In this document: in pieces, positions 52,676-62,800 of the stretch
Numbering within the stretch: position 1 is the first letter of the stretch
Layout: each line of letters begins with the position of its first letter
DNA from: HGM11501 sp045123995
GTDB lineage: Bacteria > Bacillota > Clostridia > CAKSNL01 > HGM11501
Direction: 5' to 3'
Assembly (NCBI GenBank): GCA_045123995.1
Contig: JBGVKY010000014.1
Location: 186,001-250,000, forward strand
DNA length: 64,000 nucleotides
Made by a program: the position numbers and the translations under genes
Notes under the pieces: generated by a model
Told to the model about the DNA's origin: nothing
Seen by the model: the letters and a program-made list of their open reading frames with translations, nothing else
Database searches by the model: none

Positions 52676-53671
52676 ATGAGCGAAAATATGAAACAAAGAG
52701 TTTTTTCGGGAATTCAGCCATCAGGAGAGCTGGGACTCGGAGGATATATAGGAGCTGTTAAAAACTGGCTTGCCATGCAGGAGGAGTATGACTGCTGTTT
52801 CTGTGTTGTGGATGAGCATTGTATTACCGTAAGACAAGACCCTAAGGAGCTCAGAAACCGTTGTATGGAATTTCTGGCACTTTATATTGCCTGCGGAATT
52901 GACCCCAATAAGAGTCTTATTTATTTCCAGAGCCATGTGCCTCATCATGCACAGCTTGCCTGGGTGCTTAATTGCTATACCTATATGGGAGAGCTCTCAA
53001 GAATGACACAGTTCAAGGATAAATCACAGAAGCATGCAGACAATATAAATGCAGGTCTTTTCACCTATCCTGTTTTAATGGCGGCAGATATTTTGCTTTA
53101 TCAGACAGATAAGGTTCCGGTAGGCATTGACCAGAAGCAGCATCTGGAACTGGCACAGATAATTGCAAAAAGATTTAACGGGGTTTACGGAGAAGTATTC
53201 AAGGTTCCTGAGCCTGTAATTCCTAAGCTTGGAGCAAAAATCATGAGCCTTGCTACACCTACCAGCAAAATGAGTAAATCAGAGCCTAAGGGAAACATTG
53301 CTATTTTGGATTCTCCCGAGGTTATTCTTAAAAAGTTCAAGAGTGCAGTTACTGACTCCGAAGCTAAAATAGAATACCGTGAGGGAAAAGATGGTGTTAA
53401 CAATCTTTTGACAATCTATTCCGTTGCAACAGGCGAAAGTATTGAAGATGCAGTTTCAAGATTTTCCGGCATGGGCTATGGTGATTTCAAAGTGAAAACT
53501 GCCGAGGCTGTAATTGAAATGCTTAGACCTGTAAGGGAAAAATACGAAGACCTTGCGAAAAATAAAGACTATATTGAAAGTGTTTATAAAAACGGTGCCC
53601 AGATTGCAGGAAGGGTTGCAGACAGAACACTTTCCAAGGTTTATAAGAAAATAGGCTTTGTAGCAAGATAG
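52676..53671 (+). CDS. trpS: Tryptophanyl-tRNA synthetase
   Basis: Charges tRNA-Trp. 331 residues, typical for bacteria. The class I signatures are SGIQPSGELGLGGYIGA (HIGH-type region), YPVLMAADILLYQTDKVPVG and the SKMSKSEP lysine loop that stabilises the transition state. No T-box leader was seen; the gene is read through from the aminotransferase gene. GGAGA precedes the ATG. Confidence 0.96.
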   Translation: MSENMKQRVFSGIQPSGELGLGGYIGAVKNWLAMQEEYDCCFCVVDEHCITVRQDPKELRNRCMEFLALYIACGIDPNKSLIYFQSHVPHHAQLAWVLNCYTYMGELSRMTQFKDKSQKHADNINAGLFTYPVLMAADILLYQTDKVPVGIDQKQHLELAQIIAKRFNGVYGEVFKVPEPVIPKLGAKIMSLATPTSKMSKSEPKGNIAILDSPEVILKKFKSAVTDSEAKIEYREGKDGVNNLLTIYSVATGESIEDAVSRFSGMGYGDFKVKTAEAVIEMLRPVREKYEDLAKNKDYIESVYKNGAQIAGRVADRTLSKVYKKIGFVAR

Positions 53672-53682
53672 GGGGATAAAAA

Positions 53683-54705
53683 TTGTCAGAAACACTTAAG
53701 ATTCTGTTATCATTTGCCATATCCTTTGTTATAGCCTTTGCGGTAACTCCCTTAGTAAAAAAACTGGCTGTTAAAATCGGGGCTATTGATGTTCCTGATG
53801 AAGAGAGAAGAGTCCATAAAAAACCTACTCCTTTAATAGGAGGACTTGCAATTTTCTTCGGTTTTTTGGTATCAACCTTTACGTTTTCAACAATCGATAA
53901 GGAGATTGTTGGAATTTTAATGGGTTCGGTTATAATTGTTATACTCGGAATATTTGATGATAAATACAACCTGCCTGCGAAGTTTAAGCTTATAGTACAG
54001 ATAATTGCAGCTTCCATTCCTGTTTTTATGGGGGTAAGGATTGAAAGAATAATACTTCCTTTTTTGGAAAGCAACGGCTTTGAATTCGGATGGCTTTCTT
54101 ATCCCTTAACGATTATATGGATTGTAGCTCTTACAAATGCAGTTAATTTAATTGACGGACTTGACGGTCTTGCGGCAGGGGTTTCATCTATTGCATCTTT
54201 ATCTATATTCTGTGTGGCACTGATGCAGGGAGATTTTGTAAGTGCTATATTAACGGCAGCCTTGGTGGGAGCCTGCTTTGGCTTTTTACCCTATAATTTC
54301 AATCCCGCTTCTGTTTTTATGGGAGATACGGGTTCAACATTTTTAGGATTTGTGATGGCGACGATTTCCGTTATGGGATTATTTAAAATCCATGCTATAA
54401 TTTCCTTTGCAGTACCTTTTATCGCATTCGGTATTCCGATTTTTGATACAAGCTTTGCAATATTCAGAAGAATAAAAGAGGGAAGACCCATTATGTCTCC
54501 TGACAGAGGGCATCTTCATCACAGACTTATAGACAGAGGTTTTTCTGTGAAGCAGTCGGTTTTGATTATTTATGCTATATGTATACTTTTGGGCATAATA
54601 GCCTTTATGTCCTTCAAGTCCAAAATCTGGACTTTGATTATTGCCGTTATAGGCATTATAGGAGCTCTCATTTTCCGTTATTGGGGAAGAGTAGGGAAAA
54701 AATAA
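53683..54705 (+). CDS. tagO: Undecaprenyl-phosphate sugar-1-phosphate transferase (TagO/WecA type)
   Basis: Puts the first amino-sugar phosphate on undecaprenyl phosphate for wall polymer synthesis. 340 residues with about ten membrane helices. VHKKPTPLIGGLAIF, ILGIFDDKYNLPAKFK (Asp pair for Mg2+), ALTNAVNLIDGLDGLAAG and FMGDTGSTFLGF are the family motifs, and SPDRGHLHHRLIDRG is the HIHH-type loop that separates TagO/WecA from MraY. TTG start after GGGGGA. The last helices are short and basic. It precedes a terminator with a GAAA loop. Confidence 0.92.
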   Translation: MSETLKILLSFAISFVIAFAVTPLVKKLAVKIGAIDVPDEERRVHKKPTPLIGGLAIFFGFLVSTFTFSTIDKEIVGILMGSVIIVILGIFDDKYNLPAKFKLIVQIIAASIPVFMGVRIERIILPFLESNGFEFGWLSYPLTIIWIVALTNAVNLIDGLDGLAAGVSSIASLSIFCVALMQGDFVSAILTAALVGACFGFLPYNFNPASVFMGDTGSTFLGFVMATISVMGLFKIHAIISFAVPFIAFGIPIFDTSFAIFRRIKEGRPIMSPDRGHLHHRLIDRGFSVKQSVLIIYAICILLGIIAFMSFKSKIWTLIIAVIGIIGALIFRYWGRVGKK

Positions 54706-54735
54706 AAATAAGGTTGCGAAAGCAACCTTATTTTT
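54704..54735 (+). terminator. Terminator after the TagO/WecA-type gene
   Basis: AAAAATAAGGTTGC GAAA GCAACCTTATTTTT, a stable GNRA-looped stem. Confidence 0.9.
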
Positions 54736-54749
54736 GAAAGGAATTAAAA

Positions 54750-55463
54750 ATGGACAAATTAGGATTGATGATAACTTTATCCAAGTATATTGTTTTCTTA
54801 AGCGGAAAAGGTGTTACGGATGAAGTTCTGGATAAAGAGCCTTCAAAATTTGAAGGAAATCCCGGAGAAATACTCACCGGAAGCTATTTTGATAAAGATA
54901 CAGAAAAGTTTTACGACTTTTACAGAAAAAATATTTTATGTCTTGACCTCATGCCGGGAAAAGCTCACGAAAAGCTAAAGGAAATGGAAGACAAGGGGAA
55001 GCTTAAAGCTATAATAACAAGCAATACTGATTCTCTGCTTGGGATGGCAGGATGTAAAAATGTCTTAGAGCTTCACGGAAGCATACATAAAAACTGTTGT
55101 ATTAAATGTGGCAAAGAATATGATGGAAAATTTATAAGAAAATCAGCGGGTGTTCCTTTTTGCGATTGCGGAGGGAAAATAAAACCGGGTATTGTTTTAT
55201 ACGATGAAGCTCTGGATGAAAAAGTTGGGAAAGAGGCAATAGAGCATATTTCAAAAGCAGACCTCTTAATTGTTGCAGGATGCTCGTTAATGTCCTACCC
55301 GGCATCAGCTCTTTTAAGATATTTCCACGGACAGTATCTGGCACTTATAAACAAGGAGGAAACGGCGGTTGACCGTCTGGCGAACTTCGTATCTCACGAA
55401 AAAATATCGGATGTAATGGAAAAATTGGAAATTCATACGGAAAAAATAGACAAAAATGAATGA
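54750..55463 (+). CDS. Degenerate Sir2-family protein
   Basis: 237 residues. The sirtuin frame is recognisable from ILTGSYFDKDTEKFYDFY, the helix AHEKLKEMEDKGKLKAII, ELHGSIHKNCCIKC (His109 is the usual catalytic base, CxxC binds zinc) and LIVAGCSLMSYPASALL. Several key positions differ: the NAD loop GAGxSxxSGIPDFR reads SGKGVTDEV with the GIPDFR part missing, TQNID reads TSNTD, the second zinc pair CxxC reads CDC, and FGE reads YDE. NAD-dependent deacylation is therefore doubtful; it may bind ADP-ribose or a nucleotide or be inactive. ATG with AAAGGAA. Confidence 0.75.
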   Translation: MDKLGLMITLSKYIVFLSGKGVTDEVLDKEPSKFEGNPGEILTGSYFDKDTEKFYDFYRKNILCLDLMPGKAHEKLKEMEDKGKLKAIITSNTDSLLGMAGCKNVLELHGSIHKNCCIKCGKEYDGKFIRKSAGVPFCDCGGKIKPGIVLYDEALDEKVGKEAIEHISKADLLIVAGCSLMSYPASALLRYFHGQYLALINKEETAVDRLANFVSHEKISDVMEKLEIHTEKIDKNE

Positions 55464-55519
55464 ATATGCATAAACAAACTGTTAAAATGCATAAAATCGA
55501 GAAAATATTCAAAAAAACC

Positions 55520-55548
55520 TTGCATGTTTCCGTGGAAGATGTTATAAT
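55520..55548 (+). promoter_or_regulatory. arg operon promoter
   Basis: TTGCAT, 17-base spacer, perfect TATAAT, 31 bases before ATG. Upstream, TGAATATGCATAAA (near 55461-55477) loosely resembles half an ARG box, but I would not call it a site. Confidence 0.6.
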
Positions 55549-55578
55549 TATGCAAAATGATAAGATGCGGTGATATTT

Positions 55579-56517
55579 ATGAACAACAAGATAAAAGTAT
55601 TTATAGACGGTTCGGCAGGGACAACGGGACTCAGGATTCATGATAGACTCGGTAAAAGAGAGGATATAACCTTAATAACACTGCCAGAAGAAAAAAGGAA
55701 AGATGCCGGTGCAAGGTGCGAAGCTATAAATAAAAGTGATGTTACTTTTCTCTGTCTTCCTGATGATGCGGCAAGAGAAGCGGTTGCCATGGCTGGGGAA
55801 AAGGTGGTAATCATAGATACCTCAACTGCCCACAGAACGGATGAAGCTTTTGCCTACGGTTTTCCAGAACTTTCAGAAGAACATAGGGAAAAAATAAAAA
55901 ACTCGAAAAGAATTGCGGTTCCCGGATGTCATGCAGGGGGATTCATAGCTCTCATTTACCCGCTTATTGAAGCAGGCTTTCTTAAAAAGGATATAAATCT
56001 TACCTGCCACTCCGTAACGGGATATTCCGGTGGCGGAAAAAAGATGATTGCGGAATACGAAGAGTCTGAAAATCCTTTACTTAAAGCCCCCAGACAGTAC
56101 GGACTTTCTCAGACGCACAAGCACTTAAAAGAAATGAAAGCTATAACGGGAATTTCTGAATTTCCCATATTCTGTCCAATCGTTTCCTCTTTTTATAGCG
56201 GAATGGAAGTGACGGTTCCTATTTTTGGAAAAGATCTTCAAAAAGGCGGAATAGAAGATATAAGGAAGTTATATCGGGAAAAATATAATGGTAAAATGGT
56301 TTCCTACGAGGAATGTGATGAGGGCGGATTTTTATCTGCTGCGGCATATTCTGGAAAGGATTTTATGAGAATTTCTGTTTACGGAAATGATGAGAGAATT
56401 ATTTTAGTTGCAAGATATGACAATTTAGGAAAGGGAGCATCCGGAGCGGCTATTGAATGTATGAATATAGCCTTAGGTAAGGAAGATACTTTATCTCTGG
56501 ATGTATGGGAGGATTAA
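55579..56517 (+). CDS. argC: N-acetyl-gamma-glutamyl-phosphate reductase, ArgC type 2
   Basis: Third step of arginine synthesis, reducing acetylglutamyl phosphate with NADPH. About 312 residues. N-terminal Rossmann motif FIDGSAGTTGLRIHDRL, then catalytic Cys in VPGCHAGGF and SVTGYSGGG, the usual ArgC order; the His acid/base is in QTHKHLKE. The short length and the GSAGTTG start mark the type 2 subgroup. ATG 55579 is preferred over a GTG at 55570. First gene of argCJBD, separated from argJ by one base. Confidence 0.95.
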   Translation: MNNKIKVFIDGSAGTTGLRIHDRLGKREDITLITLPEEKRKDAGARCEAINKSDVTFLCLPDDAAREAVAMAGEKVVIIDTSTAHRTDEAFAYGFPELSEEHREKIKNSKRIAVPGCHAGGFIALIYPLIEAGFLKKDINLTCHSVTGYSGGGKKMIAEYEESENPLLKAPRQYGLSQTHKHLKEMKAITGISEFPIFCPIVSSFYSGMEVTVPIFGKDLQKGGIEDIRKLYREKYNGKMVSYEECDEGGFLSAAAYSGKDFMRISVYGNDERIILVARYDNLGKGASGAAIECMNIALGKEDTLSLDVWED

Positions 56518-56518
56518 A

Positions 56519-57739
56519 ATGAGCGAAATTAAGATAATTGAAGGAAGTGTGTGTGCCCCCAAAGGCTTTAAAGCATCGGGAGTTCATTGCGGAATAAGAA
56601 AGAACAGAACAAAAAAAGATTTAGCTCTTATATTAAGTGAAAAGAGGGCAGCTGCTGCGGCTGTTTATACAACAAATCTTGTAAAGGGAGCTCCCCTTAA
56701 GGTTACCAAAAGCCATCTCGAAGATGGATATGCCATCTGTGCCATATGCAACAGCGGAAATGCCAATACCTGTAATGCAGACGGAATTGAAATTGCAGAA
56801 AAAACTTGTGAACTTTTGGCAAATGAGCTTAATATTGACAAAAATGACGTAATCGTTGCATCCACCGGTGTAATAGGTCAGAAGCTGGATATCAATCCTA
56901 TTAAAAAGGGTATACCAAGCCTTTGTTCCGCCCTTACGGATAATGCAGAAGATGCAGCAGAGGGAATTATGACAACGGATACCGTTAAGAAAGAAATTGC
57001 AGTAAGCTTTGAAATAGGGGGAGTCACCTGTAAGATGGGCGGAATAGCTAAGGGCTCAGGTATGATTCATCCCAACATGGCAACCATGCTGGTTTTTATA
57101 ACTACTGACGTTTCTATAAGTCCTGAAATGCTTAAAAAAGCTTTGTCAGGCGACATAAAAAACACCTTTAATATGCTTAGTATTGACGGAGATACCTCTA
57201 CAAATGATATGGTTTCCGTAATGGCTAACGGCATGGCCGGAAATAAAGAAATAACAAAAGAGGGCGAGGATTTTGACACATTTATGAAAGCCCTTAACAC
57301 TATAAACGTTCATCTTTGCAGAATGATAGCGGGAGACGGTGAGGGGGCAACAAAGCTTTTGCAGTGTATTGTAAGCGGAGCAAAAAATGAGGAAATTGCA
57401 AAAACCGCTGCTAAAAGTGTGGTTTGTTCATCTCTTACTAAGGCGGCTATGTTCGGAGCAGATGCCAACTGGGGTAGAGTTCTCTGTGCACTGGGATACA
57501 GCGGTGCCGATATTGACGTAGATAAAGTTGATGTTTATTTTTCGTCACCCAAAGGTAAAATTTTAGTATGTAAAGACGGAGCGGGCGTAGATTTTTCTGA
57601 AGAAAAAGCCAAGGAAATTCTTCTGGAGAAAGAAATTGATATTTTAGTTGACTTAAATGACGGATGTGCAGATTCTGTTGCCTGGGGTTGTGACCTTACA
57701 TATGAATATGTCAAGATAAACGGAGATTACAGAACCTGA
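56519..57739 (+). CDS. argJ: Glutamate N-acetyltransferase / amino-acid acetyltransferase
   Basis: Transfers the acetyl group from acetylornithine back to glutamate (cyclic arginine pathway) and may also use acetyl-CoA. 406 residues. The self-cleavage site is the Thr in HPNMATML, which frees the catalytic Thr as the beta-chain N-terminus; nearby CKMGGIAKGSGMIHP is conserved. The substrate region includes ICNSGNANTCN and the C-terminal DLNDGCADSVAWGCDLTYEY. ATG 56519 follows GGGAGGA; the frame to 56501 is not needed. Confidence 0.95.
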   Translation: MSEIKIIEGSVCAPKGFKASGVHCGIRKNRTKKDLALILSEKRAAAAAVYTTNLVKGAPLKVTKSHLEDGYAICAICNSGNANTCNADGIEIAEKTCELLANELNIDKNDVIVASTGVIGQKLDINPIKKGIPSLCSALTDNAEDAAEGIMTTDTVKKEIAVSFEIGGVTCKMGGIAKGSGMIHPNMATMLVFITTDVSISPEMLKKALSGDIKNTFNMLSIDGDTSTNDMVSVMANGMAGNKEITKEGEDFDTFMKALNTINVHLCRMIAGDGEGATKLLQCIVSGAKNEEIAKTAAKSVVCSSLTKAAMFGADANWGRVLCALGYSGADIDVDKVDVYFSSPKGKILVCKDGAGVDFSEEKAKEILLEKEIDILVDLNDGCADSVAWGCDLTYEYVKINGDYRT

Positions 57740-57753
57740 TTGGAGGATTAAAA

Positions 57754-58632
57754 ATGGAGCTTAAAGTTACAAATGCTCAGAGAGCTGAAATATTAACTCA
57801 GGCACTTCCTTATATACAACAGTATTACAACAAGATTGTGGTTGTTAAATATGGCGGAAACGCCATGATAAATGACGAGCTTAAAGAACAGGTTATGGAA
57901 GATATCGTGCTTCTTTCCTTAATTGGAGTAAAGGTCGTTTTAGTTCATGGCGGTGGGCCTGAAATCAGCGATATGCTGAAAAAGATAGGTAAAGAGTCGG
58001 TTTTTGTAGACGGACTCAGAGTAACAGACAAAGAAACCGTTGATGTTGTAGAGATGGTTCTGGCAGGAAAGATAAATAAAGGCCTTGTAAGCTTAATTGA
58101 GCAAAAGGGCGGAAAAGCCATGGGTATATCAGGAATAGACGGACACATGATAGAAGCTACAATGAAAGACGAAAAATATGGTTATGTGGGTAGAATAACA
58201 AAGGTTAATACGGAGCCGGTTTCTGATCTTCTTGAAAAAGGATATATTCCCATTGTTTCTACGGTGGGCTGTGACCTTTCAGGAAATACATATAACATAA
58301 ATGCAGATACAGCGGCAGCCTTTATTGCAGGAGCTCTTAAAGCAGAAAGACTTATTTCCATGACAGATATAACAGGAGTTTTAAGGGATAAAAATGACCC
58401 CGATTCGGTTATTCACTGCATGGATATAGCTGAGGCTAAAAAGCTCTCAGAGGAAGGTATAATCTGCGGAGGAATGATTCCTAAAGTTGAGTGCTGTATA
58501 GATGCTATAAACATGGGCGTTGAGCGTGTAACGATTCTGGACGGAAGAGTGCCCCATGCACTTTTGGTTGAAACTCTCACCGATGAGGGTGCAGGAACAA
58601 TGGTTATTAAAGATAAGGGTGAAAATAAATGA
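57754..58632 (+). CDS. argB: Acetylglutamate kinase
   Basis: Phosphorylates N-acetylglutamate. 292 residues of the amino-acid kinase fold: VVVKYGGNAM (phosphate loop and Lys), VVLVHGGGPEISDML, and SGIDGHMIEA, with NADTAAAFIAGALKA and LSEEGIICGGMIPKVE toward the C-terminus. An N-terminal helix (about 25 residues before the core) is of the type used for arginine feedback in hexameric kinases, so inhibition by arginine is plausible. It overlaps argD by four bases (ATGA). Confidence 0.96.
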   Translation: MELKVTNAQRAEILTQALPYIQQYYNKIVVVKYGGNAMINDELKEQVMEDIVLLSLIGVKVVLVHGGGPEISDMLKKIGKESVFVDGLRVTDKETVDVVEMVLAGKINKGLVSLIEQKGGKAMGISGIDGHMIEATMKDEKYGYVGRITKVNTEPVSDLLEKGYIPIVSTVGCDLSGNTYNINADTAAAFIAGALKAERLISMTDITGVLRDKNDPDSVIHCMDIAEAKKLSEEGIICGGMIPKVECCIDAINMGVERVTILDGRVPHALLVETLTDEGAGTMVIKDKGENK

Positions 58633-59783
58633 ATATAAAAGACCTTGACGAAAAATATGTATCAAATACCTATGCCCGCTTTCCTCTTGCGATAGTAAAG
58701 GGAAAAGGAGCCATAGCTATTGATGAAGACGGCAGAGAGTACATTGATTTAGGCAGCGGAATTGCAGTTAATTCCTTTGGCTATTCTGATGACGAATGGA
58801 AAAAGGCGGTAAATGAACAGATAGATAAAATTTCACATACATCAAATCTTTATTATACAGAGCCCTGCGCGGTTCTTGCAAAAATGCTTTGCGAAAAAAC
58901 AGGAGCATCAAAAGTATTTTTTGGCAATTCAGGAGCTGAAGCTAATGAATGTGCCATTAAAATAGCCAGAAAATATAAAGAGGATCAGGGAAAAGGCAAT
59001 GCCAAGATAGTAACATTAAAAAACAGTTTTCACGGCAGAACCCTGGCTACCTTGGCGGCAACAGGACAGGAAGTTTTTCATAAATCATTCTTGCCTTTAC
59101 CGGAAGGCTTTTTGCATATTGAACCCGGTGATTTGGATACAGCCAGAAAGCTTTCTGAAGAAGAAAATATTGCCGCATTCATGATTGAAATCGTCCAGGG
59201 AGAGGGCGGAGTTATGCCCCTTTCTGAGGATTTTGTTAAAGGACTTTCAAAAATTGCCAAGGAAAAAGATATTCTTTTAATTTGCGACGAAGTTCAGACA
59301 GGAAACGGCAGATGCGGAAAAATGTACGCCTATATGAACTACGGGATAGAGCCTGACGTGGTTACAACCGCAAAGGGTCTTGCAGGCGGTCTTCCGTTAG
59401 GAGCCTGCATTATGTTTGAAAAGACAGAAAATGTCCTTAAATCAGGAGATCACGGATCTACATTTGGTGGAAATCCCATTGCATCGGCAGGAGCAATTTC
59501 CGTGGTTACAAGACTCACCGATGAATTTTTGGAAGAAGTAAAAGAAAAGTCAGATTATATATTTAATTCCTTAAGGGAAGCAAAGGGAGTAAAGAGCGTT
59601 TCGGGAATGGGACTCATGATAGGAATTGAAACCGAAAAAGAGGCATCGGAGGTTATAGCACTTGCAAGGGATAAGGGTGTTCTGGTAATCAAGGCTAAAA
59701 ATAAAGTAAGGTTATTACCTCCTCTTAACATAAAAATGTCGGAACTTAAAAAGGCGATAGATATATTAAAAGAGTGTTTTTAA
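58629..59783 (+). CDS. argD: Acetylornithine aminotransferase
   Basis: PLP enzyme that converts N-acetylglutamate semialdehyde to N-acetylornithine. 384 residues. FFGNSGAEANECAIKIARKY, SFHGRTLATLAATG, LLICDEVQTGNGRCGKMYA (Asp to the pyridine N) and the Schiff-base Lys in VVTTAKGLAGGLPLGA identify the class III ornithine/acetylornithine aminotransferases. Coupled to argB through ATGA. Last gene of the operon; argF, argG and argH are not in the window. Confidence 0.95.
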   Translation: MNIKDLDEKYVSNTYARFPLAIVKGKGAIAIDEDGREYIDLGSGIAVNSFGYSDDEWKKAVNEQIDKISHTSNLYYTEPCAVLAKMLCEKTGASKVFFGNSGAEANECAIKIARKYKEDQGKGNAKIVTLKNSFHGRTLATLAATGQEVFHKSFLPLPEGFLHIEPGDLDTARKLSEEENIAAFMIEIVQGEGGVMPLSEDFVKGLSKIAKEKDILLICDEVQTGNGRCGKMYAYMNYGIEPDVVTTAKGLAGGLPLGACIMFEKTENVLKSGDHGSTFGGNPIASAGAISVVTRLTDEFLEEVKEKSDYIFNSLREAKGVKSVSGMGLMIGIETEKEASEVIALARDKGVLVIKAKNKVRLLPPLNIKMSELKKAIDILKECF

Positions 59784-59796
59784 CACTCTTTTTTTG
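59768..59796 (+). terminator. Terminator of argCJBD
   Basis: AAAAGAGTGTT and AACACTCTTTT pair across a short loop, with a T tail; the stop codon of argD lies in the loop. Confidence 0.85.
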
Positions 59797-59804
59797 ATTT
59801 TTTT

Positions 59805-59833
59805 TTGACTTGCTTTTAATATGCTTATATGTT
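59805..59833 (+). promoter_or_regulatory. Promoter of the large glycoside hydrolase gene
   Basis: TTGACT, 17-base spacer, TATGTT, ahead of the ATG at 59884. An extra AGGAGG at 59841-59846 has no start codon behind it in the chosen frame. Confidence 0.5.
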
Positions 59834-59883
59834 ATTATAAAGGAGGAATTAGACAGTATTATATTTTAATGGAGGGGATAAAA

Positions 59884-62800
59884 ATGCTTTATAAGAAAAA
59901 TATAGCAAAAGACCTTTCGAAAGAACTTTTTAAAAACCCTACCGCCGAATACAGAGGAACTCCTTTCTGGTCATGGAACTGTGAACTGGACGAAGGCGTT
60001 CTGGGAAGACAGATTGATGCTCTTTCTGATATGGGATTCGGCGGTTTTCATATGCATCCGCGTTCCGGTATGTCCCTTGAATATTTAAGTGATGACTTTA
60101 TGAACCGCATTAAATTCTGCGTGGATAAGGCAAAAGATAAGAATATGCTGGCATGGCTCTATGACGAGGACAGATGGCCTTCGGGAGCAGCAGGCGGACT
60201 TGTTACAAGAGATAAGAAACTGCGTGCGAAATATATAGTTTTTCATGCACAGGATGCTATTAAGGATGATGTTTCAAGAGAAGAAGCAACCCGTGACGGA
60301 AAGGTATATTTTGCAGTATGCTATGACGTTATTTTAGATGAAGACGGATGTCTTTTATCTGCAGAACGAGTAGAAAGAGATGCCGAGCCCAAGGGGCAGA
60401 AATGGTATGGATATGTTTATACGGCACCTAATGATGCCTGGTTCAATGATGAGGCTTATTTTGATATACTTTACGAAAATGCCGTTTCAAGATTTATAGA
60501 AATCACCTATGAAAGATATAAGGAAAAGGTAGGGGAGGAGTTCGATAAGACGATACCATCTACTTTTGCGGATGAACCACTTTTAAGAAACAAGACGAAC
60601 GATAGACTTGAAACTCCCACTTCACTCAATCAGGTTGAACTTATCTGGAGCACCAATCTTCAGGAAAAGTATAAAGAAATGTACGGTGAAAGCATTTTTG
60701 ATATTCTTCCTGAGGTATTATGGAATCTTCCCGGAAATAAATATTCAGAAAAACGTCATAGATATTATGACTTTCTGGCTAAATGTATAAATGAATCTTA
60801 TTTTAAAAGATGTCAGAAGTGGTGTGAAGAAAACGGTATTGCATTTACAGGTCATATTATGGGAGAACAAAGCTTTGAGCTTCAGACAAGGTGTGAAGCA
60901 GATGCTATGAGATCCTACCGTTCATTCGGTATTCCCGGAATTGATATACTCTGTAATGATCAGGAAATAACCACGGCAAAACAATGTCAGTCAATAGTAC
61001 ATCAGGAGGGCAAGGAGGCTATGCTTTCGGAACTTTATGGTGTGACTAATTATACCTTCGATTTTCGAGGTCATAAATATCAGGGAGACTGGCTGGCAGC
61101 ACTGGGTGTAAGCGTGAGAGTTCCTCACCTATCGTGGGTTTCTATGCAAGGAGAGGCAAAGAGAGATTATCCTGCTTCTATAAACTATCAGGCGCCCTGG
61201 TACAAGGAATATAAATACATAGAAGACCATTTTTCAAGAGTAAATACAGCCTTAACCCGAGGCAAGGCAGAGGTAAAGGTTGGAGTAATACATCCTATTG
61301 AAAGCTACTGGCTACTCCGAGGACCTAAGAGCCAAAGCAAAATCAAGTGCGATAACGCCGAGAAGAATTTCCAGGATATTGCAAGTTGGCTTTTGGACAT
61401 TCATGCGGACTTCGATTTTATTTCAGAAAGTCTTATTCCCGAGCAGAGGAATGAAAATCCCAAAGCGGTAGGACTTATGGAATATAACGTAATTATAGTT
61501 CCTGATTGTATAACATTGAGAAGCACAACCATAGAATATCTTGAAAACTTCAAAAAGGCAGGCGGCACAGTTATCTTTATGGGGTCTTGTCCTACATATG
61601 TTGACGCAAGGGAAAGCGACGGCGTAAAGGCTCTTTTTGAAAGCTCTGTAAATATTCCTTTCTCAAAGCCTGAACTTGCTCTGGTAATGAAAGAATTCAA
61701 AACTGTTTCTATAATAAATTCAGTTGGAGTAGAAGACGAGCGTTATATTTATAACATGAGAATTGATGGGGACAATAAGTGGCTTTTTGTTGCGCACAGA
61801 TATCCTCACAATCATGAAAAATGGTTCAAAAACACCGTTGGCGGATTTGCTTCCTCAGAAAAGCTTAAAATTACTGTTGACGGCACGTTTTATCCTGTTT
61901 GCTACGATACAATAACAGGTGAAATCAGGTATATTGATTTTATTCACGAAAAAGGAAAAACCACCGTTGATTATACCATGTTCTCAAACGGAAGCCTTCT
62001 TCTTAAACTTTGTGCAAAGGACGATGAAATCCCTGAAAAAACAGAAGAACAAGGAAAGACTTTAGTTAAGACCTATACTATAAAAGACACAGTAAGCTAT
62101 AAACGTCACGAACCCAATGTACTGCTGCTTGATATGGCAGAACTTGCACTGGATGACGAAGATTACGACTTAGAAGAAGAAATTCTTAGAGGATATGGAA
62201 AGGTGAGAAATAAGTTAGGCTGGCATGCAAGCATAAATCAGCAACCTTGGGTAATTCCCAACGATCCGCCCTCACACAAGGTTAAAGTCAGGATGAAGAT
62301 AAACAGTGAAATTGTTGTAAAGGACCCTGTTTTAGCATTGGAAATGGCGAATCAGTGCAAAATATACCTGAACGGAAAAAAAGTCAAAAATGAAGTAATA
62401 GGCTACTATGTTGACGAATCTATCGGCAAAGTAAAGCTTCCTCGTATAAAGAAAGGTGTAAATGAGCTTGTAGTAATAGTTCCTGTTGCTAAGCGAACAA
62501 CCATTGAATATTTCTATCTGCTGGGTGAATTCAATGTGAGAGTGGAAGGTGCAAAGACTACACTCGTGCCAAAAACAGAAAAAATAGGATTTGGAGATAT
62601 ATCGACTCAGGGACTTCCGTTCTACGGAGGAAACTTGGAGTATACTTTTGATGTGGACATGAAGGAAGACGGGGACTTAAATATTCACGCATACAGGTAC
62701 GAAGGAGCTCTTTTAGACGTAAAGGTAGATGATCTTGAAAATAAGAAAATTGTATTTGAACCTTATGATGCGTATATCAAGGACTTAAAGGCGGGTCGAC

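Noticed and set aside
55461..55505. ArgR operator (ARG box) upstream of argC
   Set aside because: TGAATATGCATAAA matches only the left half of the consensus; not enough for a site call.
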